Source: Chaenocephalus aceratus (taxonomy: Eukaryota > Chordata > Actinopteri > Perciformes > Channichthyidae). Taken from it: DNA of 64,000 nucleotides. The position numbers and the translations under genes are program-made. This document shows positions 52,402-64,000 of this stretch, in pieces. The notes under the pieces were generated by a model. It saw only the letters and a program-made list of their open reading frames with translations, was not told the origin of the DNA and ran no database searches. The stretch covers positions 23,340,626 to 23,404,625 of the forward strand of contig CM043790.1 in assembly GCA_023974075.1 (NCBI GenBank). Reading direction: 5' to 3'. Every line of letters begins with the position of its first letter. The stretch's first letter is position 1.

Positions 52402-52460
<59 letters not shown>
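51496..52460 (-). repeat. CA tracts with a tandem pair of telomere-like units
   Basis: CA tracts (about 51496-51626, 51915-52052, 52344-52460) separate two nearly identical units, 51627-51914 and 52053-52343 (period about 426 bp). Each contains CCTAACCCTAACCC and CCTTAACC variants, reverse complement of the block at 26919-27172. The second has a CATGGGGACC segment shortened in the first. Confidence 0.9.
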
Positions 52461-52463
<3 letters not shown>

Positions 52464-52793
52464 GAGTTGCCTGAACAAATATATAAACTTAAAATTGACA
52501 GATCACATTTTTGAATTATTATATATAATAGACACTTCTTTTAGGCCAAAAAATATACATTTTATAAGCATTGCAATCCACCTAGTCAGACCTATCCACT
52601 TGATTATTTAAATTATTAATCAGTCCAACTCATCATAACTAATAATGACTGTAATCAGAGTCGGTTTCATGGCCAGTGATGAGTACACTCCATTATCATC
52701 TTCATGGGTATGGTTGTCTGTGCAATCTACCCCATAGTGATGCGCTGAAGTTTGAGGATGCTGATAAGGATAATCAGCATTAGTACTGGTGGA
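52461..52793. other. No gene seen
   Basis: AT-rich unique-looking spacer. Confidence 0.4.
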
Positions 52794-52935
<142 letters not shown>

Positions 52936-55900
52936 GATTTTGTGTGCATACGTGAATTTCAATGTGTTTGATTTTGTATTAGCATGCATATTAACTTTGT
53001 TTATTGGCTCTCTCACAGCCGTGTCAGAGTTAATTCAGTTCAGCTCTTTCAGTGGTGGTAGGTTTGTTATGCAACAGTAACACTCTTTATTTAGTAAATG
53101 CTCCAATAAGAGCTGGTAAAAAGAGTTCAACTCAGAATATAAAACAGAATTATCTCCATCAGTCCAAATCCAAATTCAATTCAGGTAGGACACAGAGGGG
53201 TTTATTCATCTCTATCTGCTCGGGGAGACCTCTCTTCATTTCCATTTGGCCCTTTTAACCAACGTTTGCTTCTAATTTATATGTAAAGAATATGTGGGCT
53301 GGTCATCTGGAGGAATACAAATGATTCAACTCCCGGGATTTTATTTGATGTCTATTTTAAGTTTCACTAAATGGTCAATCATCTTTTCATTTTCATAATG
53401 CAGTTTCTATTTGTTTTAAACAAAGTGGCATACAATCTAATTTACTTCTGTAGGGCAAAACTACTTTTCTTGACAAAGTGAAATGTTTGAACTACAGATT
53501 GATTCCTCTTTTAATAACTTAATAAGAAATGTGGGATATGACTAGACATTTATAATACAATAGACTTTTTCTGTCAGGCTATTTTTGAGGATTTTTAATT
53601 AACTAAAGCCGACAAGGAACCACCATCCTTAATTGTCTCCGTCTATCTTATCTGTAATACACCTCAGACTTGTTAAAAGTCTTCAAGCTTGGTAGCTCTG
53701 TGGTATTTGCAAACCCACAACCTTTTAAATGAGTGTCCTTCACTAATGACTAACCATATTCCCAGGTTGCTACAGCTATTTGCAAAGCAAATCCTTGATG
53801 GTGGGTTAGAGACTGAAGCCCAGTCAAATGTGGCGATAGCAGGTGTTCCAGGTTGTAGTCATGGTGGTTGTTTTTTGCCTCTCTGTTTGATTACTGTTTC
53901 TGTGTTCCACATGCTTGAACACTCTGCCGCACAGCAGCGCAGGCTATCTATCTTTTCGCACAATACGCACACATGCACACACTCACCCACCAACAGAGAC
54001 AACACACACACAGTGAAACAAAGTACAGTCCAATTTTTTTTTTACCACCAGCTGTTCACACCCATCAAAACTGGCTAATAAATACTGCACTGCGTCTAAA
54101 AAAAAGGTGGACACACAATAGATTCTCTTTAACATTAATTAATTCAACCAACTGACATATAAAATGAACCTAACTGACACCCTAGATGGGACAAAATGTG
54201 GCTGTTTAAACATTGACATACACCCCAGGTCAGTACATGGTTTACCTGGCCCCTGTGGCCCCACAGCAACAGTTTGAGAGGGGGCACTTTTTCTAGTTCT
54301 GACCTTCATTTATCAGGTTGTTCATTCACCCGGGACTCCACAGGGTCCAGCCTGGCAGCAGGGATGTGGGAACAGTTGATGATGGATTAACAGAGAAAGA
54401 CACGAGGATTGGTTTAAAGGAGATGAACTCTCAGATTTGGTTCGTTAGGCTTCCCTCCCGAAACCCCGCTTCCTCTTCTGCCCACTTTCCCGCTGGCAAA
54501 CTCATCCCTCAGGCCATCTGTTATTTTCTCAAATTGTATGTAACCTCTTATTTATATGTATCAACATTTTATCAACATCCATAACCACATATCCTAACAC
54601 ATCCGTAGCCCTATCAGCCTGTGGCAATCTTTTTATTAGACTGTTTATTTCTGTGTTTCCTTTTTATTATCTGTCCAATTTCCCCCCCATCTTCACAAAC
54701 AACTAATCAAGCTCCTCCTGCCAGATGCAAGTCATCTATCTCTTTCTTCACTCGCTCATCTGCATGCTGGTCTCTGTTTACGCTCTCTGTCTCTTTCTCT
54801 TTTCATTAAATCTTTCTCTCTGTTTGTCTCTTCAGCGGCTGTGTGTGGAATATAAACTTCAGAGAGAGAGGATGTCATGTGATATCGTGTTTCCCCTGTT
54901 TAGTGTGATCAACGTATCTAATGTGCACATGCTGGTTCTACTGAGCCTGGCAACAGCTGATCAATACCCTTAGGATAGAAACTCATCACGAGCCGCATCA
55001 CTCTCAGTACGTATGTGCTTGCAGATCAATAATAATGATCGCACTTCATTTATGTCTACAGCCCATTCACAAAAAATACTGGAAACAGTAAAAAAAACTC
55101 AATAAGTCTGCTTTTATATTAGATGACAGCTAGAGTGCCCTAGTAGGTCCTCTCTTTTTATCAATTTTGATAATCTAAAAACCTTAATTTAATAATAATT
55201 TGTTTGGACTCAATGGGAATCTTCCAATTTGAGTGTGGTCTTACACAACATCAATTACATCAATAACAATCACGTCACGTCAATAACAACATAATAAGCC
55301 AATCACAATAGAAAAATCATCTCTCGCCAGTGTTTGGAGCACCTTTTGTCAAAGCATAATAATGAACACATGTAAAATCACAGATACATAACAGCAACAA
55401 ATGTTTTTAAACTAATATGTTTTAACATTTAATCATTAGTTAATCTCACTTATCAAACTATAAAATCGAAACCAGCTTGCAGCTTGAAGATTTACTTCAA
55501 GGCAATATCTAGTCAAAAGCATTTAAAATTCAGGATCATAAGAGAGCCAGTTCACTGGTGATCTAATATCAATCTGTAATCTGCAAAATTGCAGTGTCTT
55601 CAATTTAGGATTATATTTACGTTATTAAATATGAAATCAAAAGACTATGGCATGATAACATAATTACATTACTTAAACTATCAATCCTTATGTCATTTCA
55701 AAATCTGAAGGGAAAAGTTAAACAATTCCCAACATGTTTAACAATCTGAAAAGGAAAAGTTAGGCAAATATTCAAAGACTTTTGTAAAAACCTGGAAGGG
55801 AAGGATTACACATTCCTAAAACCTTAATTCATACATTTGTAAATGCTACTACTGCTCTATACCAAATTAAGTCTATCACGTATTCTTATTAGCCATACTT

Positions 55901-56319
55901 ACCTGAACATCTACTTATGGTACTTGGAAAGGGTTCTTCTGTGTTTATCTAATGTTGAATAATATAGAATATCAATTTCTTTCAGTTATACTTCTCTAAT
56001 TTGAGGATCAAATATGCTACACAATTGTTATATGAATTATAAATATTTGTTTTGGGCCAAAACTGAAATGAATCCAGTACTTGAAACATCATTGTAGGTC
56101 TTTCTGTGCATGGGTAATACATTAAAGAGTAGTGTTGTTAAGCCTGATTGCTGGACGATTAAGGATATTAACATTATCTGTGATAATAGTAGAAATACCT
56201 TATTATTCAATGCCTTGTATTCTGAAAATATTAATTAATTAATTTAGTGCAAAAGTATAATCTGATCTGACAAAATATATTAATCACCACTATTTAACAC
56301 ATGTCTGGTCATTGGAAAT
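52936..56319. other. No gene seen
   Basis: AT-rich, with short open frames lacking recognisable content (for example 53689-54078). Confidence 0.5.
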
Positions 56320-56327
56320 ATAAAAAA

Positions 56328-57208
56328 TAGGGCTGTCAGTCGATTAAAATATTTAATCGCGATTAATCGCATGATTGTCCATAGTTAATCGCGATTAATC
56401 GCAAATTAATCGCACATTTTTGATCTGTTCTAAATGTACCTTAGAGGAATATTTTTCAAGTTTTGAATACGCTTATCAACATATGAGTGGACAAATATGC
56501 TTTATGCTAATGTTTATTATCATTTGAACAATGACAAATATCTCATGAATATTAAACACAACAACCTGGAACCTCTCATTCAATAATACAATACAAAGTG
56601 TGTGTGTGTGTGTGTGTGTGTGATGGATCGTTGGATCTATGTGCAACTCAAGGCATATTATGCTCGAACGGGAGCTGCCTGGACGCTGCAATCATGTTGC
56701 ACTATCCGAGCTGAGTGTGCTGACTTCTCCTACAATGTCCCACCCACTGTCTGGCTTCCTGCATAAAGTCAAGTGCTCGGCGCAGTTGTGGCGAAATGTC
56801 GCTCCTCTGTTTTCATTTAAACAGCTCCTTATATCCATTAGCGCAGCTAGCTAGCACCAGATGCTAACAACAACAATGCACGAAAGGTCTCTCTCCTCCT
56901 CTCTCTCTCCTCTCTCTCCTCCTCGCTCGGCCAGCACATACACACACCCTCACACAAACCCTCACCCTCCCGGTCCTCCCGATGGCCAGTCGGTGCCTGC
57001 CGGTGAGCGTGGAAGTGTGGTCTGTCACAAGCGGGCGGCAGGAGCGGGGCTGTCAGCATCAGCGGGGCTGTCAGCATCAGCTTGTAGATGGCATTTTAAA
57101 CTCGATGTGCTCTGAAACTACAGGGTGGCCGAGGAAAAAAAATACACATGCGTTAATCGCGTTAAAAAATTAGTGGCGTTAATTTTTTTTAAAACTTGAA
57201 CAGCCCAA
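56328..57208. mobile_element. Second copy of the hAT element found at 7654-8531
   Basis: It begins TAGGGCTGTCAGTCG and is collinear with the first copy, including the internal GT run (56598-56621). The right end is worn (TTGAACAGCCCAA). Flanks carry the 8-bp duplication ATAAAAAA (56320-56327, 57209-57216), which is weak because it is low in complexity. Confidence 0.85.
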
Positions 57209-57216
57209 ATAAAAAA

Positions 57217-59072
57217 AATCATTAATTGTACATCTGTAAACATCTGGTCATTCAATTCAAAGTTCATCTTTGTACGAGAGCTGGAAGAACATGTCTGCCA
57301 GTCTTCCTGACTCGTTCTCCTCCTCTCTTTATGACACAGAGTGTCTGGTGTGTAAAGGCATCCTGATACTGTAGATTAGCACTGAGGTGCTGATTGACTT
57401 AAACTCTTCTTCATCAGAGTGCCATATTTCAACCCCCCCAATTGCTCTGCTTTTGTGTGGCCCATTCAGTGAGCACTGTAGTTAATCCTCCAGTGAAACG
57501 ATGGCTCATCTGCCTGTATTCCTTCTGCCATCATTGTTGAAAGCAGTGCAACTGCGTATTCCTAGTGATGCATCCAGGTGTCCCCCTGTGATGGGAAAGG
57601 TTAGGAAGACAACAAAACTGCTCCAAGAAACATGGAACCTTGTATTATAGAAGCCTCTGAAGCCCTCGCTCGTCCTGCAGGGTTATCTGCTTTGCCCCCC
57701 GAGCAGAAAGGTGAAGAGAATAATCCTCTCATCAGAAAGTTGAAGAGTAGAATCCTCTCATCTCGAACGACCTTGTGCTTCCTTGCACGTGGCTGCGGGG
57801 TGCTCTCTGCACCCGGAGAGTGTGAACCTTTCTCTCTGACCCTTGGCCTTGAGAGCTGTCCTAGTTATCGGCACAACACCTGATGGGGATGTTTTTCTGG
57901 AGAGATGACAATTCAAAGTAATGGATTAGCACATTATCATTTAATTACAAAAATAGGATAGGCCCGTCAGATTGCTTTGGGAGCCTTCCTGACACATGCA
58001 CATTATCATTTTGAAGGTTTGTGTTAGTCATTTAACATGCAAGAATCATATACTCATCAGTCCATAGCAGATTCATGTTATTGTAAGTTAAAGGTGATCC
58101 TGTCCCTGTGGATAAACCCTTCCCAATTGTTCTAAATGTTATATTAATTCACCATTTACCGTTTGATAAAATATTAGTTTATCAGAAATAAATGTTCTCT
58201 TTCATAAAACATAGGTTTGAGAAATAAATTACCCAATAATAAATTACTCAATATTGATTCTTCCCTCCCTTTTCTTACGTTACATATGAAATAATTACTC
58301 AGGAGTCCATTTAAGCAAGGTATAGTTTATAATCTATTAATCGAGAAGACTCAGTATCACCTGTGTGCAGCTCACAAAAAATAATTGTGAGAAACATACT
58401 ACAGGAAATTGATACATTTGTTAAAAAACAAAGCATATCTGATTTGGGAGGAAAAGCTTCATCCCCTTAACATCTGACGTATTACTGATGGCATAGCATG
58501 AATGATATTGGGTGTCTGAGGGTGTCATTACTGAGAAATGTCAAACAAAATTAAACCTTAGATTTGAAAAAGGTTTGCATTCCTCCACTTAAGGTGACGT
58601 TATCATTGGAAACAATAAAAGCTAATTGTTTTGATGTAGAATCTATACATTGAATCGTTAGAGCAGAACAGAATGGTTGTATTGTAGCCTGAATTTCGTG
58701 CAGCCTTTAGTTTTACTAGATGGAAACATTGTTTATGTAATGTGAATGTAGTACTAGACAGTAAGAGACATTAGGCCTATTTTAACAATAGTAGGGGCTT
58801 TTAACAGCTTGCCAACATACAGGCATCCTCTGCATAGCAGTATGCATAGCCTTAAAAAAACCAAAACTACTCTGTGGTAACGAGTAATCAAATGCCCTGA
58901 GTGAAGCCGTTAGCTCATCTGACTGGCCCAAGGGTTGGTGCTGGTGTGACAGGGAGGCTTCCAACTGTTTAAAGCAGAAGTCATGCTTTCAGTTCATGGC
59001 TCGGTGGGGGGAAGCAGACCCACGTGAGACAGTATCAACGGCTGTAATGTTTGTGTGCCTCCAGAGTCTTTA
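57217..59072. other. No gene seen
   Basis: No recognised repeats or coding content. Confidence 0.5.
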
Positions 59073-59159
59073 GAGGAGGAGGAGGAGGAGGAGGAGGAGA
59101 GGAGGAGGAGGAGGAGGAGGAGAGGAGGAGGAGGAGGAGGAGGAGGAGGAGGAGGAGGT
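59073..59159 (+). repeat. GGA trinucleotide run
   Basis: AGG units with two GAGA interruptions; a strong purine-only strand asymmetry. The Glu/Arg/Gly-rich frame over it is repeat translation. Confidence 0.95.
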
Positions 59160-59785
59160 CATTCTCTCTGGGAGCAGGAAATGGTGTCCATTCTCGACCA
59201 GACCATTAATGTCATTGCATGTAGAGCAGCCATAGCATCTCTGTGACTGCACTCAGCCGGACTGTAGCAGGGTAGAACTGGGTGACTTTTAGTGAAGCCT
59301 TCCAAAGCCATAGACAAAATAGAACCACGTACTAACAAAAGGGACACAAGGTCATCAATGTCTCTCTTTACCTTTGGCCTAATTGTTAAAAAAATTAGTG
59401 GAAAAAATGTGGAACACTAATCCATCATCATGTGAAATTTAGAGTTTTTAAAGAATTACTTACGGGTTGAAGTCAAATTAACATTAGAACTAAAGTCAGT
59501 CAAAATTGGACTTGCACCGATCAGAATCTAATCAATACATAATTTCCCCAGCTCTGTAATGAAAAGGATAACAAGATTAGGTACATTACGGGAGTGTTAA
59601 AAACACCCAAACATGCATTATCTTATTCTAAGAAGAGATTAGAGGACAGTCTAATGTTGTGAACAAAATTATCAAGTCAAAGTTACTTTATCTTATGTAC
59701 CCAATTTAATAATTAATCTTGAATTACTAATAACTCTAGAAGAAGAAGGCAACAATTTACAATGTGGATAAGTTGAACACTTATC

Positions 59786-59787
<2 letters not shown>
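59160..59787. other. No gene seen
   Basis: Unique-looking, AT-rich. Confidence 0.4.
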
Positions 59788-59817
<30 letters not shown>

Positions 59818-59857
59818 TGTGTGGTGTGTGTGTGTGTGTGGTGTGTGTTGTGTTGTG
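59788..59857 (+). repeat. GT microsatellite
   Basis: GT units with four GTGGTG or TTGTG interruptions. Confidence 0.9.
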
Positions 59858-60359
59858 GGAACAGCTTGTCGCACAAGGTTAAACCGTTTGGGACGGCAGT
59901 GAGAATGTGAGGCGCCTGTTATGAGAAACAATTTGTTGCTTAGAATTAACTCGAAGGAAGCTCGACTGGAGAATTTTAAATAAATCGAAACACAATACAT
60001 TTGACATTTAGCTTGAGCTGGCTTCAATACTTTCTTTATGGTATTTAAATTGGGCTCAAGTAGAACCTTTACATGGATTTGGCTTGCAACACAAAGTGAT
60101 ACTGATCTTTGTCTGTTATGATTTGGAAGTCTCATGATTTAAATGCCTGTGAAGGAGAGGCCCATGGAAAAAAAAATCAATTTTTCTCATAATTACTTAT
60201 TTTAAAGAGATTGCAACATTAGACTTTAAATAATTGCTCAATTAATTTAACACATTTATTATGCACACAATAAAAAAACGACAACAAATATGTGTGAGTA
60301 AAAGCTAGGCACAGACTGTGACTTTCTCCCTCTCAGTTCGCACTCCACCAGCAAAACAG

Positions 60360-60834
60360 ATATGGGGGAGGTATTTACACACACACCCACGCTGCAGCTG
60401 GAGCTGTGTTTAAAGAGGCGATAGTGGTGGTCTGGCTGCTTCTTCTAACTGCTAGTGTTGGCCACTGAAACCCCTGAAATTCGGCGATTTGTCCAATACA
60501 AATCTTGACATTGCTTTCACACAGAAGTTCCACTTTACTGATGCCCTTCTTTAGGGTTTCTCTGAACATGAGCTGTGTATGCTTGTATGGCACTTCCGTC
60601 CCGAGCAGCATACACAGAGAGAATCAGCCAGGACAAAGTCCCCAGAGACTTATTCCCTGGGCGTTCCAAGCCTCAAATGTTCATTAACCAAAAACGAAAC
60701 ACAGCCGCTCAGTTTCACAGGTAATTTTAGGATACCGTCAATCACAGATTCTGGTAAGGCAATGTCCAAATGTGGATTTGAAATGATACTTACCAGTTCT
60801 GAAGATTTGTTGGTTTCCTGCCGACAACGCCAAT
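60360..60834 (-). mobile_element. Leader and start of internal region of an LTR retrotransposon
   Basis: Minus strand from 60832 downward begins TGGCGTTGTCGGCAGG, two bases after the LTR end. This fits a tRNA primer-binding site, and is followed by short open frames (60907-60650, 60611-60375) without recognised gag motifs. No second LTR is visible in the window, so the element is partial. The lower limit is arbitrary. Confidence 0.5.
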
Positions 60835-61174
60835 TGTGGGGGAAACTTCTGAAGCAATTGGAGTCAGGACTCGAGAGACACGAGGAGAGCTGGAGCTTTG
60901 ATGGCAAACACTGACGGTTTATTTGGAGCTTCGGCCGGAGAATTCACAAGACATATCACGAGCCATGAGTTGACCACAGGTTGACCACAGGTTGAGATGC
61001 CACATCAATTCTGAAGAACCCTCCTGTAGCTCAAGGTTTTAACTAGTTCAGAGTGTAATAATCAGCATTCTTCAATAGACTAAACAGCTGAGGACACTGA
61101 ATCACATTTGTTGTCGCTTATGGCTCGGGGTCATCTACACCCCGAGAAGGATGTGTTCCAGGTGTCCCACAACA
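60835..61174 (-). mobile_element. Long terminal repeat, minus strand, 340 bp
   Basis: Read on the minus strand it begins TGTTGTGGGACACC and ends CCCCCACA (TG...CA), and carries AATAAA at 60923-60918. The primer-binding-like TGGCG follows after two bases. Probably a 5' LTR of a gypsy-type element; the family is not settled. Confidence 0.6.
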
Positions 61175-63735
61175 ATAACTATCTCTCACCGAGAGTTGCC
61201 CCGTCATAAACTGGTAACAACAAAAAAATGCTTGGGCAGCCCCTCCTTATGGGAGATAACGGCTGATCAAGGTTGGTCAGCTGCATCAGAGGGCAAAATG
61301 TAAACATGTAGGGCGAAATTATTCCCTGACATAAATGACACTCATTTTCCTGAATATTGTTATTATTTGACAGTGTACAAATAGGGAAAGGCACAGTCTA
61401 TTACCCTAATGGCAATGAAAGGGTAGCCCCTCCATTAAAACACACACAACATTAACCCAAAGTAATGACTGCTTGGTGCTTATAGTTTTAATCATAAGTG
61501 CCTAAGAAACAGGGCTTTGTGTTTATTAATAATTTGAATTTATTAAAACTTTCACAACAACTGAAAGTTGTCCTAAGAATCATGTGTGGGATATCATCTG
61601 AATAACTCTGCTGAATTAACTGTGAAACACCTCTAACACCTTTTTTCTCAGCTTGTATTTTAGTCAGTGGTACATTTAGTCAGGTACAGGCTGTGTGGTT
61701 AAGGGTGCATTGGGGTTGTTAAAAAATAAACATCAAACAATAATATCTTAAGACTATTTGTCTAAATAATTTCCAAAATGAAATTCCTAATGTCAGGTGT
61801 TCTGTTGTCTCATACAAACTTCCATACTATTTGATTAATTAATTTACCATGTTTGATTAAGTGCTTTCGCCTTACTCCGTCCATGTAACTGTGTATTCTA
61901 TAGAGTGGGTTTTCAGTATTTTATTTACTCTTTTTTTATTTCCTTACTCGGGGCCTTTTTTGCCACCACACCTTTACTTCTTGCTGCCTCCACTACTTTC
62001 CTGTCTTTTTCTAATGCTGTAAAAGGGCTTTTCCAGGGCTTGCCTGGCAACAGTCCAGAAGAGGTCCTGAGAGATGGCAAAGAAACAACCGGGGAAAAGA
62101 GAGGAAGGAGAGTTGAGGGGTTGCGGTGGACTGTTTGTCTGCCCAAAGGGTTGCGCCTGCCAAGGCGGCACAGAGAAGGGTTTTGTTTGTGTGTTTGTGG
62201 TCCCATGTGTCTTAGCAGGCAGCAAAGGACCAGTTTGCCACATCTCACATCTATGTTGAGGTTTTGCTGCCAAGGCTAACAGTGGGGCCACACAGCCATC
62301 TGTCTCCATACACTGACCCACCGGTTAGCAGCCACCAGCTCAGAGAGCCAACGTCTCCCCTCTGCTGCCTCGTGAAGCCAGAGTTCAACTGAGCATGATA
62401 CGCTAATAAATGACAGAGTGCGTCTCAATAATTTCAATTAGCCATTTATAAGGACATTCTGCTCCTGTCTTTATAGCGTTTAAACAGCATCATATTCTCT
62501 TACAGCCCACCTCATTGCAGGCTGTCTTCAGACCCAGGGAGAATTATAATCAAAGGAAGAATCAAAGCCCATCCTTTATATGTGACCCTTTCATAACCCT
62601 CGGACCACATCTCTTAGTTAAGGTCAGTTATGCTCATTGTTCTGCTCTGGTTGTCAGGAAGAATAGAGAATGGCATTGGCCTTTTTCTTCTGGGAGTGCA
62701 GGCCATTGTTTTCTACTGGGTGGTGCTAACTTCACAAACTTCACACTGCTTGTGAATTCAATTTACTGGTTTGTGGGAGGACTGTTATGTCAAAGAAACA
62801 CATAAATAACATGTTATAAATGAGCATCTCTGGAATTTATAGTTGAATGAAATTCCTGGCTAATTTAATCCATAAGAACCCGGACCCATTTCTACTTTTG
62901 GGGAAATTAAGGGGAACATCATTTAGACTAAATAGACCACCTAGAACACATTTCTGACAAGAAACCCCCCAAGTGTCAAATATCTAATGGTAAAATAACT
63001 TATTTTTAACTTAATTAATGAGGATTTTATGGTTTAAATTAGTTTGAACATTCTTTGAATTGAAGAATAAGACCATATTAACTCAATACTGTATAATTGA
63101 ATCAGCTAAATTAACTGAGATGATCATCATAATATTTCTAATTGTGCATATAATGTCACTGGGTTTACTGTGACAGTTTAGGGTTAAAGTCCCGATGTGA
63201 CACCAGTGTCACAGCGATGTTTGTCTCATTTGTTTCATATCAATTTGATCAATAATTGTTAAACAGGTTAAATGTAGTAAAGGACATGTTATGTAAAATG
63301 GCTTGAATTTGACCTTTGGCAACAACAAAAAGCTTGGCGCATGGACATCTTGGACATGTTTTAAGAACACAAAATCAAATGTCCTGGACCATGACCCACC
63401 AGACTGTTCAGTAGTGACTTAGGGACTTCATGAGATAAAATAAAGGCGAAAGCTGTTTAAGGAACTTTCCAGAACATTTAAAGTTCATGTGACACCCGTG
63501 TCAAGGTGGGTCCTTATGGGTTAAGATGATCAAAACTTTTTCTAAGGAATTGTTTTAATATTAGTTATTGTTTGATACGAAATTAAAAGTATGTGAACAT
63601 AAGATATGATTACTCTCCTCCTTTTTCTTTGTTGATAAGAGGTATTTTGAAAGTTAAGGATACACATCACTTGGTGACACCTGGGACTTGCTGACCTTTG
63701 CATCAATTTAAAATGCATCTTCTGGCCCAGCAACA
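61175..63735. other. No gene seen
   Basis: An open frame 61905-62279 has an acceptor-like TTTTCCAG before GGCTTGCCTGGC at about 62037 but no recognisable product. The rest is AT-rich. Confidence 0.45.
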
Positions 63736-63844
63736 CACACACACACACAACACACACAAACCACACACACACACACACACACACAACACACACACACACA
63801 CACACACACCACACACACACACACACACACACCACACACACACA

Positions 63845-63883
<39 letters not shown>

Positions 63884-64000
63884 ACACCACACACACAACA
63901 CACACACACACACACACACACACACCACACACACACACACACACACACCACACACACCACACACACACACACACACAACACCACACACACACACAACACA
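63736..64000 (+). repeat. Interrupted CA array running off the window
   Basis: CA units with regular ACACAACA and CACCACA interruptions over 265 bp, continuing past the end. Long Cys/Val frames on the minus strand are repeat translation. Confidence 0.95.

Noticed and set aside
56639..57173. Open frames inside the second hAT copy
   Set aside because: Equivalent frames in the first copy differ in start, stop and length; no transposase motifs.
59055..59252. Glu/Arg/Gly and poly-Ser/Pro/Leu frames
   Set aside because: Translation of the GGA repeat in different frames.
63542..63994. Cys/Val-rich 150-codon frame and its shifted versions
   Set aside because: Translation of the interrupted CA array in three frames.

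Overview
The window is vertebrate, almost certainly teleost, nuclear DNA. It holds intron-split genes with GT-AG junctions, very long CA/GT microsatellites, fish-type L2 and Rex3/RTE retrotransposon pieces, hAT, Harbinger, piggyBac and TTAA-flanked non-autonomous elements, and a tail-to-tail mapk8ip2-arsa pair that matches the gene order I recall from human 22q13.33 (MAPK8IP2-ARSA-SHANK3). No database search was possible. Family names rest on remembered protein and terminal-repeat signatures.

Region 1 (1-12.5 kb, + strand): the last eleven coding exons of mapk8ip2 (JIP2, a JNK/MAPK scaffold), cut off upstream by the window edge. It carries a long acidic Ser-rich exon, an SH3 domain, a C-terminal PTB domain and the kinesin-light-chain-binding tail. 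Its last intron holds a broken L2 LINE with a hAT element inserted in it. Region 2 (12.5-16.4 kb, - strand): a complete eight-exon arsa (lysosomal arylsulfatase A, 504 codons). Its upstream edge holds a CLEAR-type E-box and a CRE.

Region 3 (17.4-26.1 kb): the most unusual stretch. An 8.7-kb segment is bounded by ~183-bp inverted repeats. On its minus strand it holds a decayed, spliced gene with a SWIM-like CxC...CxH zinc finger. Inside it are a second L2 LINE, a histone H3 3' end with stem-loop, and a 4.37-kb palindromic element. That element has ~0.9-kb arms, three 40-bp subterminal repeats per arm and a 5-bp target duplication; it sits inside the SWIM gene relic. Each arm carries a GC-rich promoter-like first exon pointing inward, and the right one can be spliced in frame through two further exons.

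Region 4 (26-64 kb): no recognised protein gene. It contains microsatellites, telomere-like TTAGGG-variant repeats (one + copy and a tandem pair on the - strand), hAT, Harbinger and TTAA elements (several nested or interleaved), L2 tails, one LTR with adjoining leader, and a cluster of three exon-like islands at 28.9-30.1 kb. By synteny shank3 would be expected on the + strand beyond arsa, but I could not recognise any shank3 exon.
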